Part shown: positions 1 through 6,976 of the stretch, in pieces | Layout of the letters: the number at the start of each line of letters is the position of its first letter | Numbering within the stretch: position 1 is the stretch's first letter | Assembly: GCA_019120475.1 (NCBI GenBank) | Contig: DWVA01000094.1 | Coordinates: 1-20,570, forward strand | Source: Candidatus Blautia intestinipullorum | Lineage (GTDB): Bacteria; Bacillota; Clostridia; Lachnospirales; Lachnospiraceae | DNA length: 20,570 bases | Reading direction: 5' to 3' | Notes under the pieces: model-generated | The model's database searches: none | What the model was told of the DNA's origin: nothing | The model's input: only the letters and a program-made list of their open reading frames with translations | Position numbers and translations under genes: made by a program

Positions 1-1275
1 GTAAAAAATAGAATTGTTGCTCATCTGACGGTGGGCGATGCTTTTATCAATCTCCCAGTGTCCGTTTACCTGCCGGTAAAGATTGCTCTTCGCCTGAATA
101 CATTCCTCATCGTTCTGGTCGATAAGTCCTATCTCCGATGTACGCCGCACGCCGCCGGAAACCACGTTCTCCCCGATGATATTGGCAATATCCAGAAGAT
201 CGATAGGAGCAAGATGGATATATTTCTTCCCTTTACGAGCGCCTGCGGAAACAATTACCTTGTGGATCTTATCCAGCATCGTCATCATAGATTCGTAGCC
301 GCTGGCTGTACCGCCGAAAATGTGAAGCCTTTCACCCCTGGGACGGATGCTGTCGTATTCTACAATAATGGTGTTGATCTTTGCGTATTCCCGGTTGGTG
401 AGGAACTGGAAATAGTGATCCAGAGCCTGTGCCCATCCTTCTTTCGAGTCCCCTACCGCCATCGTCACCGTGTCTCCGGAAAAATCCAGATTCGTATATT
501 CCAGACGGTTCTCAGGATCCCTCGGGGAATAAGCCTTGTGAAGGATCTTCATATCTGTGCGGATCTTCGGCAGCTTCCGCGCGTCCTCTTTTAACACACG
601 GACTCCTACGCCGCTTCCGATCATCAGGAGGTAAAACAGATCGTGATAAGCGTGAAAATCATCGATCACTTCAAAAGCGCAGTTATAGTTTGCCATAGGA
701 TAGGCGTCCGCCACCTTGGTGTTTCCCACCCAGAAAGTACGTCCGGAAAGGAACTGCCGCAGATGATAAATATTGTCGTAAAGAGTTTCTGCCTCTTCTC
801 TTGTAGTGGGCGCCAGAGAACAGTTATATTCCACTGCCCGGCGGACAGTTTCCCACCAGAACTCCCTCCGTCCGTACCGGGGGATATAGCGGGAATAGGT
901 TCTGGAATATACAAAGGCACCAAGCTGTTCCATGGGATTAGGCGTATGTTTGTACGTGCTTAAAAATTCTCTGGAAAGAAGCCCTGACTTCCACTCTTCT
1001 CTTGTATGCTCTTTTTCTCTTCTGTACAGAATATACGCCTTGGCTGTGCGGAATCTCTGCTGCTCAAAAAGGCATTCCTCCACCATATCCTGTATCGTCT
1101 CAATTCCTATGATATCTTCCTGCATGGCCAGAAGCTTCTGCTCGATCATATCTGTGGTCTTTTCTTCCATCTCCTCGTCCTGCTCTCCTGCCGCCGCTGC
1201 CGCAAGACCGATAGCACGGAAAATATATTTTTTGTCAAAGGGGACAACCGCCCCATTTCTCTTTCTAACCTTCAT
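1..1275 (-). CDS. nrdJ: Adenosylcobalamin-dependent (class II) ribonucleoside-triphosphate reductase, N-terminal 425 codons, runs off left edge
   Basis: This enzyme reduces ribonucleoside triphosphates to deoxy forms using adenosylcobalamin, in the cytoplasm, for DNA synthesis. The frame is open from the ATG to the window edge, so the C-terminal part is missing. Residues 1-90 look like an ATP-cone allosteric domain (MKVRKRNGAVVPFDKKYIFR at the start). The catalytic part follows, with RTFWVGNTKVADAYPMANYNC (residues 179-199, where C199 is the likely first redox cysteine), a glycine-rich MIGSGVGVRV, SGGVRRTSEIGL, and RQMSNNSI near the edge. These motifs fit the monomeric RTPR/NrdJ family rather than class I or III. 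The start is supported by GGAGG seven bases before the ATG. NrdR-type boxes lie about 155-200 bp upstream. The ATP cone is not present in the classical Lactobacillus enzyme, as I recall it. Family assignment is from motif recognition. Confidence 0.93.
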   Translation of the reverse strand, partial: MKVRKRNGAVVPFDKKYIFRAIGLAAAAAGEQDEEMEEKTTDMIEQKLLAMQEDIIGIETIQDMVEECLFEQQRFRTAKAYILYRREKEHTREEWKSGLLSREFLSTYKHTPNPMEQLGAFVYSRTYSRYIPRYGRREFWWETVRRAVEYNCSLAPTTREEAETLYDNIYHLRQFLSGRTFWVGNTKVADAYPMANYNCAFEVIDDFHAYHDLFYLLMIGSGVGVRVLKEDARKLPKIRTDMKILHKAYSPRDPENRLEYTNLDFSGDTVTMAVGDSKEGWAQALDHYFQFLTNREYAKINTIIVEYDSIRPRGERLHIFGGTASGYESMMTMLDKIHKVIVSAGARKGKKYIHLAPIDLLDIANIIGENVVSGGVRRTSEIGLIDQNDEECIQAKSNLYRQVNGHWEIDKSIAHRQMSNNSIFY

Positions 1276-1429
1276 ATTGGTTCCTCCACTTCCTGTATTC
1301 TTCTATGTCTCCGGAACTGCCTTACAGAGTTTCTTCTCCAAAGGCCGCGCCTTTCGCCGCAGTCTTTTTCTATTATATCCTTCCGCCCTCCAGGCGTCAA
1401 TCATCAGAAGGCGATATTTTTCATCTTTT

Positions 1430-1477
1430 TTACAAGATATAGTGTTTTATATATTCGCGAAATACATTTTATGCCAT
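1430..1477 (-). promoter_or_regulatory. Tandem NrdR-box-like operators upstream of nrdJ
   Basis: Read on the minus strand, 1445-1430 is ACACTATATCTTGTAA, matching 14 of 16 positions of the NrdR box (acaCwAtATaTwGtgt). A weaker partner at 1477-1462, ATGGCATAAAATGTAT, matches about 9 of 16. The start-to-start distance is 32 bp, which is the three-turn spacing usual for paired NrdR boxes. The AT-rich stretch between the boxes probably contains the nrdJ promoter. I infer repression of nrdJ by NrdR; the nrdR gene is not in this window. The proximal box is convincing and the distal one is weak. Confidence 0.72.
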
Positions 1478-1500
1478 TTTTATTCGGATATCCAGGAAAC

Positions 1501-1537
1501 GAAAGGAGAGACTGCAGAATCACCTGCAGCCTCTCCC
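1501..1537 (-). terminator. Rho-independent terminator of the tre operon
   Basis: Arms at 1505-1517 and 1524-1536 form a 13-bp stem with one G-U pair and a 6-base loop. On the minus strand it is followed by TTTCGTTT. It lies 25 bp past the treC stop codon and ahead of the nrdJ regulatory region, so it should separate the two units. Confidence 0.75.
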
Positions 1538-1561
1538 TTCAGAGTAATGCATCCTATATAT

Positions 1562-3202
1562 TTATTTTTCCAGAGCTACTGTTTCAAAAGGTCTCAGCAC
1601 AATACAGCCGCTGCCGCTCTGAACTCCCTCATAATTTCCCACAAGTTTACGGTATTCCTTCCACGCCGCCTCTGCCGGTACAGTGATCTCTTTTCCGGTC
1701 AGATTGTTCAGTACGATCAGTTCCTCTTCTCCATAAGCTCTCCGGTAAGCGAGAACATCTTCATTTTCCTTCTCCAGAAACTCGATGGTTCCTTTTGATA
1801 TCACATCTTTTTCTTTGCGCAGGGCAACCAGATTTTTATAGAAAGAATAAATAGAATTTTTATCTTTCGTCTGTTTTTCCGCGTTGATATCTTTATAATT
1901 TGCCGTTACCTCCAGCCATGGAGTTCCCTCTGTAAATCCGGCGTTGGCTCCGCCGCTCCACTGCATGGGCGTACGTCCGTTGTCTCTTGATCTGGCAGCC
2001 AGTATCGTAAGAGCCTCTTCTTCTGTTTTTCCCTGATCCAGAAGGATCTTATAATAATTAAGGCTTTCTACGTCACGGTACTGGGAAATGCTGGTATAAT
2101 GAGCGTTTGTCATACCCAGCTCCTCTCCCTGATAAATATATGGTGTTCCGCGCATCAGATGAATAGACGCCGCAAGCATCTCGGCGGATTCCTTCCAGTA
2201 TTTATCTTCATCGCCAAATCTGGACACTGTACGGGGCTGGTCATGGTTGCACCAGAAAAGCGCGTTCCATCCATGTCCCTTTTGCATTCCCATCTGCCAT
2301 TTTTCAAACAGCTTTTTCAGCGCCATCCGGTCCGGTTCCATAAGCTTCCACTTATCTCCGTCCTTATAATCCACCTTCAGGTGGTGGAAACTGAAGCACA
2401 TGGACAGTTCTTTTTCTTCCGGCGCAGAATAGCGGATGCAGTTCTCCAGTGTGGTGGAAGACATTTCCCCTACTGTGATCATACTATCGATCCCTGTATC
2501 TCTTGTCAGCTCTTTCAGATATTCATGTACATGAGGACCGTCCGTATAAAACCTTCTGCCGTCCCCTTCAAAATCGTCCTCAAAGACAGCCGGTTTTGAG
2601 ATCAGATTCACCACGTCAAACCGGAAGCCCTTTACGCCTTTTTCCTTCCAGTAGAGGATCACTTTTTTCAGCTCATCCCGCACTTCCGGATTGTCCCAGT
2701 TCAGATCCGCCTGCGACACGTCGAATAAATGAAGATACCATTTTTTCAAGGAAGGCACATATTCCCATGCAGGACCGCCGAACTTTGACTGCCAGTTTGT
2801 GGGAAGCTTATCCGGGGTTCCCTCCCGGAAAATATAATAGTTCTGATATTTTTCGTCTCCCGCAAGAGCCTTCTGAAACCATTCATGATCTGTGGAAGTG
2901 TGGTTGAATACCATATCCAGCATCAGCCCCATTCCTCTCTGATCCGCTTCACGGATCAGTTCTTCCATATCGTCCATAGTTCCGAATCTCGGATCGATGC
3001 TGCGGTAGTCCGCAACATCATATCCATTGTCATTCTGGGGAGAAACAAATACAGGAGTAAGCCAGAGATAGTCTACGCCAAGTTCTTTAAGATAATCCAG
3101 CTTCTCAATGATTCCTCTCAGATCTCCCTGCCCGTCTCCATTAGAATCCATAAAAGATTTGGGGTAAATCTGATAAACTACCTTACTGCTAAAATCTGCC
3201 AT
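1562..3202 (-). CDS. treC: Trehalose-6-phosphate hydrolase (GH13 alpha,alpha-phosphotrehalase), 546 aa
   Basis: This cytoplasmic enzyme cleaves imported trehalose 6-phosphate into glucose and glucose 6-phosphate. It is a full-length GH13 protein. The calcium-loop-like DSNGDGQGD is at residues 19-27, region I DMVFNH at 96-101, the nucleophile D196 in GFRFDVV, the acid/base E246 in ITVGEM, and D321 in NHDQPR. All catalytic residues are present. The length of about 550 aa and overall pattern suit TreC/TreA, but oligo-1,6-glucosidases of the same family look similar. Its place directly after a trehalose-type PTS transporter and next to a TreR-like regulator settles the substrate. The ATG is preceded by AAGGAG eight bases away. 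It lies 39 bp downstream of treP and should share its transcript, ending at the hairpin at 1501-1537. Confidence 0.93.
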   Translation of the reverse strand: MADFSSKVVYQIYPKSFMDSNGDGQGDLRGIIEKLDYLKELGVDYLWLTPVFVSPQNDNGYDVADYRSIDPRFGTMDDMEELIREADQRGMGLMLDMVFNHTSTDHEWFQKALAGDEKYQNYYIFREGTPDKLPTNWQSKFGGPAWEYVPSLKKWYLHLFDVSQADLNWDNPEVRDELKKVILYWKEKGVKGFRFDVVNLISKPAVFEDDFEGDGRRFYTDGPHVHEYLKELTRDTGIDSMITVGEMSSTTLENCIRYSAPEEKELSMCFSFHHLKVDYKDGDKWKLMEPDRMALKKLFEKWQMGMQKGHGWNALFWCNHDQPRTVSRFGDEDKYWKESAEMLAASIHLMRGTPYIYQGEELGMTNAHYTSISQYRDVESLNYYKILLDQGKTEEEALTILAARSRDNGRTPMQWSGGANAGFTEGTPWLEVTANYKDINAEKQTKDKNSIYSFYKNLVALRKEKDVISKGTIEFLEKENEDVLAYRRAYGEEELIVLNNLTGKEITVPAEAAWKEYRKLVGNYEGVQSGSGCIVLRPFETVALEK

Positions 3203-3241
3203 TGGAATTCTCCTTTTCTGTCATATTCGGTTTAAATTATC

Positions 3242-5242
3242 TCATTCAAAGGACGCTACCTGAGTTTCTCCTGCCTTTGCCTGTATGCCGGTGGTAAACT
3301 GGATATTCTTGGCGCCGCCTTCCTCTGTGACGATGCACACGGTTACATCCGGATGTCCGGCCGCTTTGATCTTTTCTCTGCTGAAGCGCACCATAGGAGT
3401 TCCTGCTTTTACCTTCTGTCCCTGGGAAACAAGATATTCAAAACCGTCCCCGTTCATATCCACCGTGTCAATACCGATGTGCAGAAGAACTTCCATTCCA
3501 TTCGCCATTGTCAGTCCTACCGCATGTCTGGAGCCTTCCATTAAAACAGATACCTCTGCGTCTACCGGAGAATATAACGTCTCGTTTTCCGGTATAATGG
3601 CAAAACCGTCTCCCATAACGCCTTCAGAAAATACACCGTCGTTTACTTCTTTCAGAGGAATAACCTTTCCTGTTAAAAACGCCTTGAAAACTTTTTCGCT
3701 TTCTGCGCCGCTTTCACTGTTTTCATTTTCTTTCATAAGAGAAGCCGTAACGCCTGCCGCTGCGCTGGCGCCTGCTCCTGCCGCGATCTCTGCCATTTCC
3801 GCTGCTGCTTCTCCATTTGCAGTCGTTTCTTCCGCAAGTTTCTTCTTACCCACGATCAATGTAAGAACAAGGGGCACTGCAATGGCGATGACCATACAGA
3901 CAGCGAAGCTTGCCATATACTGAGGCTGGATCGAGAGAATTCCCGGAAGTCCGCCTACGCCGATGGCGTTTGCCGTAGTGGAGGTCGCTACGCAGACGAT
4001 TGCTGCCAGAGCGGAACCGATCATACCGCAGATGAACGGAAATCCATGTTTCAGGTTTACACCGAAAATAGCAGGCTCTGTTACGCCCAGGTAGCAGGAT
4101 ACGCATGAAGGTACATTGACTTCCTGTGCAGCTTCATTTTTTCTCTGAAGAATGATCATTCCAAGTACCGCGGAGCCCTGAGCAATATTGGAAAGAGCAA
4201 TCATCGGCCACAGCATGGTTCCGCCGTAGTCTGCGATCAGCTGAAGGTCAATGGCATTTGACATATGATGAAGTCCTGTAATAACAAGAGGCGCGTATAC
4301 AAGACCGAATATTGCGCCGAAGATCACTTTGAACGGACCGGTAATTCCTGCGAATACTACAGCGGAGATCACGGAACCGATCTTCCATCCGATAGGTCCA
4401 AGAACGAAATGAGCCGCCATAACTGCAAGTACAAGGCTGCAGAAAGGAACCACGATCATAGAGACTACCTGAGGCGTGATCTTCCGGAAAAACTTTTCCA
4501 GATATACCAGGGTAAATGCAGCCAGAATAGCTGGGATCACCTGTCCCTGATATCCGATCATGTTGACTTTGATAAATCCGAAATCCCATTTAGGAATATC
4601 CGCTGCCGCTGTAGTAGCTACAGAATAGGCGTTCAGAAGCTGTCCGGAAACAAGGGTAAGACCGAGAACGATTCCCAGCATCTGTGTAGTTCCCATTTTC
4701 TTCGTTACAGACCAGCATATTCCCACCGGAAGCATATGGAACACAGCTTCGCCGATCAGCCACAGAAAGCTGTCGATCCCGGACCAGAACTGACTGATAT
4801 CACATAAAGTCTTTGTGCCGTTCTCAAAAAGATAGAGACTGTCAATACAGTTACGGAAGCCTAAGATCAGACCGCCTGTAATGATCGCCGGGATCAGCGG
4901 AGCGAAAATTTCCGCCAGAGCCGTAACAATCCTCTGAAGGGGATTCTGGTTCTTCTTTGCGGCCTGTTTTACCGCGTCCTTGGATACTCCCTCGATTCCG
5001 GCCTCTTTCACAAAATCATTGTAAAAGTCGGAAACCGTGTTTCCGATGATCACCTGAAACTGTCCGGACTGTGTAAAGCTTCCCTTTACTACTTTCATTG
5101 CTTCGATCGCTTTTACGTCCGCTTTTGACGGATCCACCAGAGCAAAACGCATTCTGGTCATACAGTGGGATACTGCCGCAATATTTTCCTTGCCGCCTAC
5201 AAGGCGGAGCAGTTCTTTTGCATCTTCTGCATACTTACCCAT
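3242..5242 (-). CDS. treP: PTS trehalose transporter EIIBCA, 666 aa
   Basis: This membrane permease imports trehalose and phosphorylates it to trehalose 6-phosphate. Residues 1-85 are the EIIB domain with phospho-acceptor C27 in SHCMTRMRF. Residues about 105-455 are the EIIC membrane domain, with trehalose-type text such as SFLWLIGEAVFHMLPVGICW and WSVTKKMGTTQMLGIVLGLT. An Ala/Gly/Glu-rich linker follows, then a C-terminal EIIA of the glucose type (about 520-666) with the His pair H573 and H588 fifteen residues apart (HAVGLT, LLHIGIDTV). Bacillus TreP lacks this EIIA, so the fused form needs only EI and HPr. The open frame extends five codons further to a GTG at 5257, but that would use up the GGAGGA ribosome site; the ATG at 5242 sits seven bases after it. 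The gene is repressed, by inference, by TreR at the operators at 5388-5432. Confidence 0.95.
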   Translation of the reverse strand: MGKYAEDAKELLRLVGGKENIAAVSHCMTRMRFALVDPSKADVKAIEAMKVVKGSFTQSGQFQVIIGNTVSDFYNDFVKEAGIEGVSKDAVKQAAKKNQNPLQRIVTALAEIFAPLIPAIITGGLILGFRNCIDSLYLFENGTKTLCDISQFWSGIDSFLWLIGEAVFHMLPVGICWSVTKKMGTTQMLGIVLGLTLVSGQLLNAYSVATTAAADIPKWDFGFIKVNMIGYQGQVIPAILAAFTLVYLEKFFRKITPQVVSMIVVPFCSLVLAVMAAHFVLGPIGWKIGSVISAVVFAGITGPFKVIFGAIFGLVYAPLVITGLHHMSNAIDLQLIADYGGTMLWPMIALSNIAQGSAVLGMIILQRKNEAAQEVNVPSCVSCYLGVTEPAIFGVNLKHGFPFICGMIGSALAAIVCVATSTTANAIGVGGLPGILSIQPQYMASFAVCMVIAIAVPLVLTLIVGKKKLAEETTANGEAAAEMAEIAAGAGASAAAGVTASLMKENENSESGAESEKVFKAFLTGKVIPLKEVNDGVFSEGVMGDGFAIIPENETLYSPVDAEVSVLMEGSRHAVGLTMANGMEVLLHIGIDTVDMNGDGFEYLVSQGQKVKAGTPMVRFSREKIKAAGHPDVTVCIVTEEGGAKNIQFTTGIQAKAGETQVASFE

Positions 5243-5376
5243 TTTCCTCTCCTCCACTTATCTTTTTTACAGAATTTTCCTTCGAACCGCCGCCTCTTCC
5301 CTGTCAGAAAACCATTCCTGCCCTGTGGATCCTTCTGTTCTTCCGCTCCCTGCGGAGTGTTTTTTGGTATGCTTTA

Positions 5377-5405
5377 TATATATCATACTTGTTTAAACAT
5401 GTCAA
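5377..5405 (-). promoter_or_regulatory. Sigma-A promoter of treP-treC
   Basis: On the minus strand there is a perfect -35 TTGACA (5405-5400), a 17-bp spacer, and -10 TATATA (5382-5377). The spacer contains operator O1, so a bound repressor would block RNA polymerase directly. The resulting leader of about 125 bases before the treP ATG shows only weak hairpins, and I saw no cre-like site in it. Confidence 0.85.
5388..5401. promoter_or_regulatory. TreR operator O1
   Basis: CTTGTTTAAACATG is a near-perfect palindrome centred on GTTTAAAC. It lies inside the treP spacer and touches its -35. It shares TTGTTTAAACA with O2. The form (AT-rich 12-14 bp palindrome) is typical of GntR/HutC regulators; assignment to TreR is by position. 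Confidence 0.78.
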
Positions 5406-5420
5406 TAGATTTTCAAAAAT

Positions 5421-5432
5421 TTGTTTAAACAA
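5421..5432. promoter_or_regulatory. TreR operator O2
   Basis: TTGTTTAAACAA is a perfect 12-bp palindrome. Its centre is 32 bp from that of O1, on the same face of the helix, and it ends 15 bp before the -35 of treR. The spacing suggests two TreR dimers binding cooperatively between the divergent genes. Confidence 0.78.
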
Positions 5433-5447
5433 GTAACCGGAAAACTA

Positions 5448-5475
5448 TTGACATCCCATCACCATGTTTTATAAT
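5448..5475 (+). promoter_or_regulatory. Sigma-A promoter of treR
   Basis: Perfect -35 TTGACA (5448-5453) and perfect -10 TATAAT (5470-5475) with a 16-bp spacer, on the plus strand 71 bp before the treR ATG. Neither palindromic operator overlaps it, so treR may be less tightly repressed than treP. Confidence 0.85.
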
Positions 5476-5546
5476 TAGTATATCCGGGAAAATATGACGC
5501 CATTCACGTCAGAACAGCCCGTATTTTCTGAAGGAAGGATAATTTT

Positions 5547-6272
5547 ATGCCCAAAGCGATCTATCAGGTGATTTACAGAGATCTAAAAGAAAAAATAGAA
5601 AATGACGAGTTTGCCTACCAGGAACTGCTTCCCTCGGAACATCAGTTGATCCAGAAGTATAAGTGCTCCCGGAATACCCTGCGGAGGGCTATCGGGTGCC
5701 TTGTGACAGACGGTTACGTCCAGACCATGCAGGGAAAAGGCGTCCGCAATATATACCGTCCTATTGAACAGACCTCCTTTACTATCGGAGAGATTGAAAG
5801 TTTCCGTGAATCCGCGGCAAGAAACGGTCTGACGCCCCGCACCCGGGTACTGCTTTTTGCTGAGCTGACCTTAGATGAAAGACAGGCCGCACATACAGGT
5901 TTTCCAGTAGGGGCGGAGGTTTATTATCTGCAGAGACTCCATTATCTGGATGAACTTCCTCTGATTTTAAACCATAATTATTTTCTGAAGGAAGCTGTGC
6001 CGGGCCTTACAAAAGAAATAGCAGAAAATTCAATTTACGATTACCTGGAAAATACTCTGCATATGACCATCGTAAACAGCAGACGTGTAATGACTGTGGA
6101 AAAGATCACAGAGATTGACGAGAAATATCTGAAACTGAACGTAGACGATTATAACTGCCTGGCTGTAGTCAGCAGCCATACCTACAACAGCGATGGGACT
6201 ATGTTCGAGTACACCCAGTCCCGCCACCGCCCGGATTATTTCCGGTTCTACGATAACGCAGTAAGACGTTGA
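5547..6272 (+). CDS. treR: Trehalose operon repressor, GntR/HutC family, 241 aa
   Basis: This DNA-binding repressor is expected to sense trehalose 6-phosphate and release the tre operators. Residues 5-70 form the GntR winged helix (LPSEHQLIQKYKCSRNTLRR, then GYVQTMQGKGV). Residues about 90-235 are a UTRA effector domain ending in YTQSRHRPDYFRF, closely like the end of Bacillus TreR (YTESRHRLDKFRF); NSIYDYLE also matches a TreR block. The start is supported by AAGGAAGGA eight bases upstream. In Bacillus subtilis treR follows treA in the same operon. Here it is divergent and shares an operator region with treP, the only plus-strand gene in the window. The effector is inferred from the family. 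Confidence 0.92.
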   Translation: MPKAIYQVIYRDLKEKIENDEFAYQELLPSEHQLIQKYKCSRNTLRRAIGCLVTDGYVQTMQGKGVRNIYRPIEQTSFTIGEIESFRESAARNGLTPRTRVLLFAELTLDERQAAHTGFPVGAEVYYLQRLHYLDELPLILNHNYFLKEAVPGLTKEIAENSIYDYLENTLHMTIVNSRRVMTVEKITEIDEKYLKLNVDDYNCLAVVSSHTYNSDGTMFEYTQSRHRPDYFRFYDNAVRR

Positions 6273-6286
6273 TATACCGCGCGCAA

Positions 6287-6362
6287 AAAAGGATGCCATG
6301 AATCTGATATGCCCCCTGTCAAGTAGACAGGGGGCATATCAATCTCTTCACTGCATCCTTTT
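6287..6362. terminator. Large nested hairpin, probable bidirectional terminator
   Basis: A perfect 15-bp stem (6306-6320 with 6326-6340, 5-base loop) sits inside an outer 10-bp stem (AAAAGGATGC at 6287-6296 with GCATCCTTTT at 6353-6362). The outer stem is followed by a T-rich run on either strand: CTTTTATTT on plus and six T on minus. It lies between the convergent treR and the minus-strand gene ending at 6410, so it can end both. The double-stem form is unusual for a simple terminator. Confidence 0.7.
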
Positions 6363-6409
6363 CTTTTATTTATGATCTTCTGTTTTCAAGCAAATTTTTC
6401 CTGGCCTTT

Positions 6410-6892
6410 TCACTGTACCGGACACAGGACTATGATTCTCTGGGGAGTGGTCTGAGGCGGGAGGCTTTTGGTGGCAGCCGTATAGAATACGAGCAGATCC
6501 TGACTTTCCGGACTGCAGAGAAAACGCTGTCCGTTCAGCGTTTCTATTCTGGTAAGCGGGGAAAGATTCAATTTAAGAGAATTGTCCTCCGCCGTCAGCG
6601 TGCTGTCGAAAAATTTCAGATCCACGTTCTGGCCGCTTCTCAGCGGAGCTACCAGCTCAGCCTGATACTGCGGCGGGAAAATTGCCGGAGCCGGAAGGCT
6701 GGTATCATAAAATACCGCTACCCTCATCCCTCTGCGCAGTCTTACATTATCCACCACTGTGGTATCTCCCGAGACAACAAAATTCACGATCTCCTCATCT
6801 ACAGAGACAGAGATCAAAAGAGAACAGCAGGAGCTTCCGTTCTGAAGATTTCTGATCACTCCCGTCACCTTTTTATAAGATGAAAATGTCAT
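6410..6892 (-). CDS. Conserved Clostridial hypothetical protein, 160 aa
   Basis: I do not know a function for this protein. It resembles a family I recall from Clostridia with short blocks around NFVVS, RRGMRVAVFYD, PPQYQAELVAP and a C-terminal PPQTTPQRIIVLC. It has no signal peptide, membrane segment or catalytic motif that I can see. The alternating short hydrophobic stretches suggest a small all-beta, OB-like fold, which is only an inference. The open frame begins at a TTG at 6901, three codons upstream. I chose the ATG at 6892, with AAAGG 11 bases before it; the TTG would be too close to that site. It lies 84 bp downstream of the PD-(D/E)XK-like gene and may be co-transcribed. The nested hairpin follows it. 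Confidence 0.75.
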   Translation of the reverse strand: MTFSSYKKVTGVIRNLQNGSSCCSLLISVSVDEEIVNFVVSGDTTVVDNVRLRRGMRVAVFYDTSLPAPAIFPPQYQAELVAPLRSGQNVDLKFFDSTLTAEDNSLKLNLSPLTRIETLNGQRFLCSPESQDLLVFYTAATKSLPPQTTPQRIIVLCPVQ

Positions 6893-6976
6893 AGCACTCA
6901 AAACCTTTTTTATTTAGGATATGAGAATATGCGCAAACGGTTCCATCCGGCCGGGGATCCTGCGTGTTTTTCCATC

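Noticed and set aside
932..1798. 288-codon plus-strand open frame over nrdJ, the intergenic region and treC
   Set aside because: It crosses a terminator and two minus-strand genes, and its Ser/Cys/Phe-rich composition is typical of an antisense frame.
3285..3923. 212-codon plus-strand open frame opposite treP
   Set aside because: It is antisense to the EIIA and linker coding region; the Ser/Ala/Pro-rich text mirrors the Ala-rich linker.
5243..5257. GTG start five codons upstream of the treP ATG
   Set aside because: The GTG codon and the following two codons are the GGAGGA ribosome site of the ATG at 5242.
5243..5376. Riboswitch or cre site in the treP leader
   Set aside because: I saw only short weak hairpins and no match to the cre consensus.
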